This document shows, piece by piece, positions 51,311 through 54,777 of a stretch of DNA of 54,777 nucleotides. Source of the DNA: Thalassotalea_E sp964620605 (GTDB taxonomy: Bacteria; Pseudomonadota; Gammaproteobacteria; Enterobacterales; Alteromonadaceae); contig CAZUHQ010000011.1 in the NCBI GenBank assembly GCA_964620605.1, forward strand, positions 1 to 54,777, in the 5' to 3' direction. The position numbers were made by a program, and so were the translations under genes. The notes below the pieces were generated by a model. The model was not told the DNA's origin. It saw only the letters and a program-made list of their open reading frames with translations, and did no database searches. Within the stretch, counting starts at the first letter, position 1, and every line of letters starts with the position of its first letter.

Positions 51311-52882
51311 TTGAGTAAAAAATTGGTCAAGTCTGGCATAGTGGTAAGTGCGATGACTTTAGTGTCTCGGGTATTAGGATTAGTGCGAGATATAGTGATT
51401 GCCAATATGATGGGAGCAGGAGCTTCTGCGGATGCGTTCTTTTTTGCCAATAAAATCCCTAATTTTTTGCGCCGACTGTTTGCTGAGGGAGCATTTGCCC
51501 AGTCATTTGTTCCAGTATTAAGTGAATATCATCAAAAGGATATCGATCAGCAAACGCAAAAAACGCGTGAACTTATTGCTCAAGTTTCGGGCACCCTGGG
51601 TGTGATAGTAACCTTAGTGACATTAGTTGGGATGCTGGCCTCGCCGATAATCGTCTTTATTTTTGGTCCTGGATTTTATTTTGATGCTTTAGATCAGCAA
51701 GGTATCAATAAGTTCGATTTGGCAGCGAGCCTGTTAAAGATTACCTTTCCTTATTTATGGTTTATAAGTTTTACCGCATTAGCGGGTGCTATTTTAAACA
51801 CTTATGGCCGATTTGCAGTCGCCTCCTTTACCCCGGTGTTACTCAATGTTTGCATTATTTCGATGGCGATTTGGGGACGTACCTGGTTTGATAATCCTGA
51901 ATATGCACTAGCCTGGGGGGTATTTTTAGGTGGTTTGGTACAGTTTCTATTTCAGTTGCCTTTTCTCTATAAGGCAGGTGCGCTCGCTAGACCCAAATGG
52001 TCGTGGCATGCTAATGGTGTAGTCAAAATCAGAAAATTGATGGCACCAGCATTATTTGGTGTTTCGGTAACCCAGATAAATTTATTGCTTGATACTCAAA
52101 TCGCGACGTTTTTGGTTACAGGTTCCGTAAGTTGGCTTTATTACGCCGACCGCTTATTAGAATTTCCTCTTGGTTTGTTTGGTATTGGTATCGCGACTGT
52201 AATTTTACCCAGCTTGTCAAAATTACATACCAAAAATAACTCACAAGAATTTAGTCAAACACTAGAGTGGGGCATTAAAGTGATCAGCTTGTTTGGCTGG
52301 CCGGCACTGGCAGGATTGATGGTGTTGGCACAGCCGATTGTCATGGTACTGTTTATGCGCGGTGAGTTTACTGAATTTACCGTGATTCAGGTGTCATTTG
52401 CATTGTTTGCTTATCTTGCAGGCTTAATGAGTTTTATGTTTATTAAAGTGCTAGCTCCCGGCTATTATGCCAGGCAAGATACCAAGACGCCGGTTAAAAT
52501 TGGCATCAAGGCAATGGTGGCGAATATGGCGTTTAATTTGATGTTAGCACCGTTTTTCGGTTATGTCGGTTTGGCGATTGCGACGACTTTATCAGCAACG
52601 TTAAATGCTTATTGGTTATATCAAGGCTTAAAGGCATTAGGTGTTTATCAATTATCTAAAGCTTGTTATTACTTCATATTCAAAGTGGTGTTAGCGGCGT
52701 TAACTATGGCTGTAGTAGTTTATTTGATTTCTCCTGAATTTGAGATCTGGTTAGCCATGAGCTTTAGCGAGCAAATTATTCGCTTAGTATTGTCTATCTT
52801 GTGTGGTGTGGTGGCATATTTTGTTTCTTTAGGGATTTTGGGCATCAGAACTCGTGATTTCACGATAAAAACGGAAAGTTAA
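51311..52882 (+). CDS. murJ: Lipid II flippase MurJ
   Basis: MurJ moves lipid II across the inner membrane for peptidoglycan synthesis. The 523-residue MOP-superfamily protein has about 14 helices. SKKLVKSGIVVSAMTLVSRV and LGLVRDIVIANMMGAGASAD at the N terminus, and APALFGVSVTQINLLLDTQIA near 243, match the family. It includes the conserved Arg residues that line the cavity (for example in RRLFAEGAFAQSFVPV). The start is TTG with AAGGA upstream. ribF and ileS follow as in related bacteria. Confidence 0.97.
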   Translation: MSKKLVKSGIVVSAMTLVSRVLGLVRDIVIANMMGAGASADAFFFANKIPNFLRRLFAEGAFAQSFVPVLSEYHQKDIDQQTQKTRELIAQVSGTLGVIVTLVTLVGMLASPIIVFIFGPGFYFDALDQQGINKFDLAASLLKITFPYLWFISFTALAGAILNTYGRFAVASFTPVLLNVCIISMAIWGRTWFDNPEYALAWGVFLGGLVQFLFQLPFLYKAGALARPKWSWHANGVVKIRKLMAPALFGVSVTQINLLLDTQIATFLVTGSVSWLYYADRLLEFPLGLFGIGIATVILPSLSKLHTKNNSQEFSQTLEWGIKVISLFGWPALAGLMVLAQPIVMVLFMRGEFTEFTVIQVSFALFAYLAGLMSFMFIKVLAPGYYARQDTKTPVKIGIKAMVANMAFNLMLAPFFGYVGLAIATTLSATLNAYWLYQGLKALGVYQLSKACYYFIFKVVLAALTMAVVVYLISPEFEIWLAMSFSEQIIRLVLSILCGVVAYFVSLGILGIRTRDFTIKTES

Positions 52883-52886
52883 AAAA

Positions 52887-52910
52887 AATTGCAACTAATT
52901 AGTTGCAATT
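52887..52910. repeat. Perfect 24-base palindrome after murJ
   Basis: AATTGCAACTAATTAGTTGCAATT lies five bases after the murJ stop with an A run before it. The T run needed for intrinsic termination is on the leftward strand only. Rightward it may act as a processing hairpin; leftward it could stop antisense transcripts. Confidence 0.6.
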
Positions 52911-52934
52911 GCTGATTCTTACTAACGACTAGGC

Positions 52935-52940
52935 TATAAT
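52935..52940 (+). promoter_or_regulatory. -10 element of the ribF promoter
   Basis: A perfect TATAAT lies 70 bases before the ribF start. No good -35 is found at 16-18 bases; TTGCTG is 20 bases away. Confidence 0.5.
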
Positions 52941-53010
52941 TCGTCGGTTTTTATTCTGTGTAAAAAGTTATCAACGGCTAACAACAAGTAATTTAAGGTT
53001 TATCAGCTAG

Positions 53011-53964
53011 ATGCAGTTAATTCGTGGTATCCACAATATTCAGTCAAGCCAGGCTTTGAATGATAAACGCGGCTGTGTGTTAACCATAGGCAATTTTGAT
53101 GGTGTGCATTTAGGACACCAGCGCGTGATTAACGCATTAGTGAAAAAAGCGCGCGAGCTTAACAGTGTGGCCACGGTAATGGTATTTGAACCTCAGCCGA
53201 GGGAGCTTTTTACGCCGCAGAGTGCGCCAGCTCGCTTAACGCGTTTACGAGATAAATATGCGTTATTAAAACAGTTAGGTGTTGAGCGATTAATTTGTGT
53301 TAATTTTAATCGTAAATTTGCCAATATTTGTGCTAACGAGTTTGTTGAACAGGTATTAGTAAAAGGTTTGCAGATCAAATATTTGATTATCGGAGATGAC
53401 TTTCACTTTGGTAAAAATCGTCAGGGCAACTTTGCAACTTTGCAGGCGGCGAGTAAAACATTTAATTTTGGTATTTCCGACACTGCCAGTTGTAAGCTGG
53501 ATAATTGTCGTATTAGCAGCACAGCGATAAGAGATGCGTTAGCCAGTAATTTGCTAAATGATGCCGCACTGATGCTCGGACGAGCGTATTCGATTATCGG
53601 CAGGGTGTTTCATGGCGATAAACGCGGAAGACAATTAGGCTTTCCAACGGCAAATGTGCTATTAAAACGCCGGGTTTCACCTGTTGCTGGCGTCTATGTA
53701 GTCAAGGTGAAAACTGATAGTGGAGAGTTTTACGGCGTTGCTAATATTGGCTCAAGACCGACAGTCGTTGGTATTCGTCAGCAGTTGGAAGTACACCTTT
53801 TTAATTTTGACTGTGATTTATACGGTCAATTGATTGAAGTGATTTTATTAAAGAAACTTCGAGAAGAACAAAAATTTGCCTCGTTAACAGAATTAACGGC
53901 GCAAATAACCATAGATAGTAAACAGGCCCAGCAATACGTTAGGGCATTAGCAAAAAATAACTAA
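53011..53964 (+). CDS. ribF: Bifunctional riboflavin kinase / FAD synthetase
   Basis: RibF converts riboflavin to FMN and then FAD. The 317-residue protein has the adenylyltransferase domain with GNFDGVHLGH at residues 27-36 and the SSTAIRDAL segment near 170. The C-terminal kinase domain follows, with HGDKRGRQLGFPTANV near 205 and GVANIGSRPTV near 246. Length matches the family. Its place between murJ and ileS is typical. Confidence 0.97.
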   Translation: MQLIRGIHNIQSSQALNDKRGCVLTIGNFDGVHLGHQRVINALVKKARELNSVATVMVFEPQPRELFTPQSAPARLTRLRDKYALLKQLGVERLICVNFNRKFANICANEFVEQVLVKGLQIKYLIIGDDFHFGKNRQGNFATLQAASKTFNFGISDTASCKLDNCRISSTAIRDALASNLLNDAALMLGRAYSIIGRVFHGDKRGRQLGFPTANVLLKRRVSPVAGVYVVKVKTDSGEFYGVANIGSRPTVVGIRQQLEVHLFNFDCDLYGQLIEVILLKKLREEQKFASLTELTAQITIDSKQAQQYVRALAKNN

Positions 53965-54019
53965 TTGTAAATCCGAGTGGGCTGAAGCTTAACTTCGACA
54001 AAAATGGATACTAATGTAA

Positions 54020-54777
54020 ATGAGTGACTATAAACATACCCTGAATTTGCCAGCAACCTCTTTCCCAATGAAAGGCAATATGGCAAATCGTGAACCGCAA
54101 ATGCTAAAAGATTGGGCTGGTAAAGATCTTTACGGCAAAATTCGCGCCGCCAAAAAGGGTAAAAAATCATTTATTTTGCATGATGGCCCTCCGTATGCAA
54201 ACGGTAGCATTCACCTAGGACATGCGGTTAATAAGATCCTCAAAGATATTATTGTTAAGGCCAAAACCTTATCCGATTTTGATTCGCCTTATGTGCCTGG
54301 CTGGGATTGTCACGGTCTGCCAATTGAGTTGATGGTAGAAAAGAAAGTCGGCAAACCAGGACAAAAGGTGACAGCCGCCGAATTTAGACAAAAATGCCGT
54401 GAGTATGCAATCAAGCAAGTGGATGGTCAGCGCGAAGATTTTAAGCGCTTAGGAGTATTTGGCGATTGGGAAAAACCTTACCTGACGATGAATTTTGATA
54501 CCGAAGCTAATATCATTCGTGCACTTGGTAAAATCACCGAAAATGGTCACTTACAGCAAGGCTTTAAACCGGTTCACTGGTGTACAGATTGTGGTAGTGC
54601 GCTGGCGGAAGCGGAAGTTGAATACAAAGATAAACAGTCACCGGCAATCGACGTAAAATTTAACGTTGCTGATAACAGTATCGCAGATAAGTTTTCACAC
54701 CCTGAAAACCATAGCGGCGAAGGTGATATCTCAATCGTTATCTGGACGACAACCCCGTGGACCTTACCTGCTAACCG
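54020..54777 (+). CDS. ileS: Isoleucyl-tRNA synthetase, N-terminal part (runs off the right edge)
   Basis: IleRS charges tRNA-Ile. The visible 252 codons begin MSDYKHTLNLPATSFPMKGN and include HDGPPYANGSIHLGHAVNK, whose HLGH (residues 65-68) is the class I HIGH signature. GWDCHGLPIEL and FKPVHWCTDCGSALAEAEVE follow before the editing (CP1) domain begins. The ATG at 54020 lies 55 bases after ribF. The KMSKS motif and zinc region lie outside the window. Confidence 0.97.
   Translation, partial: MSDYKHTLNLPATSFPMKGNMANREPQMLKDWAGKDLYGKIRAAKKGKKSFILHDGPPYANGSIHLGHAVNKILKDIIVKAKTLSDFDSPYVPGWDCHGLPIELMVEKKVGKPGQKVTAAEFRQKCREYAIKQVDGQREDFKRLGVFGDWEKPYLTMNFDTEANIIRALGKITENGHLQQGFKPVHWCTDCGSALAEAEVEYKDKQSPAIDVKFNVADNSIADKFSHPENHSGEGDISIVIWTTTPWTLPAN

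Noticed and set aside
1..54777. tRNA or rRNA genes, CRISPR arrays, transposases, phage genes, defence or toxin-antitoxin systems
   Set aside because: Intergenic gaps are short and accounted for by leaders, terminators and repeats. No cloverleaf, repeat-spacer pattern or mobile-element protein was recognised.

Overview
The window is chromosomal DNA from a marine gammaproteobacterium of the order Alteromonadales. The gene order, the AT-leaning coding style, and the presence of PEP-CTERM and GlyGly-CTERM proteins, SstT and TonB/PepSY iron genes fit a Colwelliaceae-type organism (Colwellia/Thalassotalea-like). That placement is inference from gene content. Nearly all of the DNA is core housekeeping sequence, with two short accessory blocks.

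Left part (1-8.9 kb). A leftward trp operon begins here: a Trp-rich leader peptide with attenuator, a DAHP synthase, and the start of trpE. Reading rightward from the same intergenic region are rnm/trpH (PHP domain), yciO, scpA, scpB and rluB. These are followed by rnd, ycgL, an MltB-type lytic transglycosylase and a YcgN-type cysteine-cluster protein. Next (8.9-13.0 kb) come a palindromic repeat element, pntAB and a leftward DsbA-like gene.

Central part (13-39 kb). This is the classic gammaproteobacterial block for translation, envelope biogenesis and replication: rpsB-tsf, then pyrH-frr-uppS-cdsA-dxr-rseP-bamA-skp-lpxD-fabZ-lpxA-lpxB-rnhB-dnaE-accA-tilS. It covers ribosome parts, isoprenoid carrier lipid, phospholipid precursor, lipid A, outer-membrane assembly and fatty-acid initiation. 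The usual tsf-pyrH junction is interrupted by about 4.8 kb holding a TonB-dependent receptor, divergent from DUF3325-DUF3649-PepSY genes. A single Fur-box-like site lies in overlapping divergent promoters, and a 51-bp tandem repeat sits at the left edge.

Right part (39-54.8 kb). This holds sstT, a secreted cyclophilin with a GlyGly-CTERM tail, a small second signal peptidase I, a SpoU methyltransferase, a cold-shock gene, yggN-like and tapT-like genes, a PEP-CTERM protein next to a PrsT-type TPR protein, and an M49-like lipoprotein peptidase. The conserved rpsT / murJ-ribF-ileS block follows; ileS runs off the end. Intrinsic terminators are strong and numerous, and many genes start with TTG or GTG. 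No tRNA, rRNA, CRISPR, transposase or phage gene was seen.
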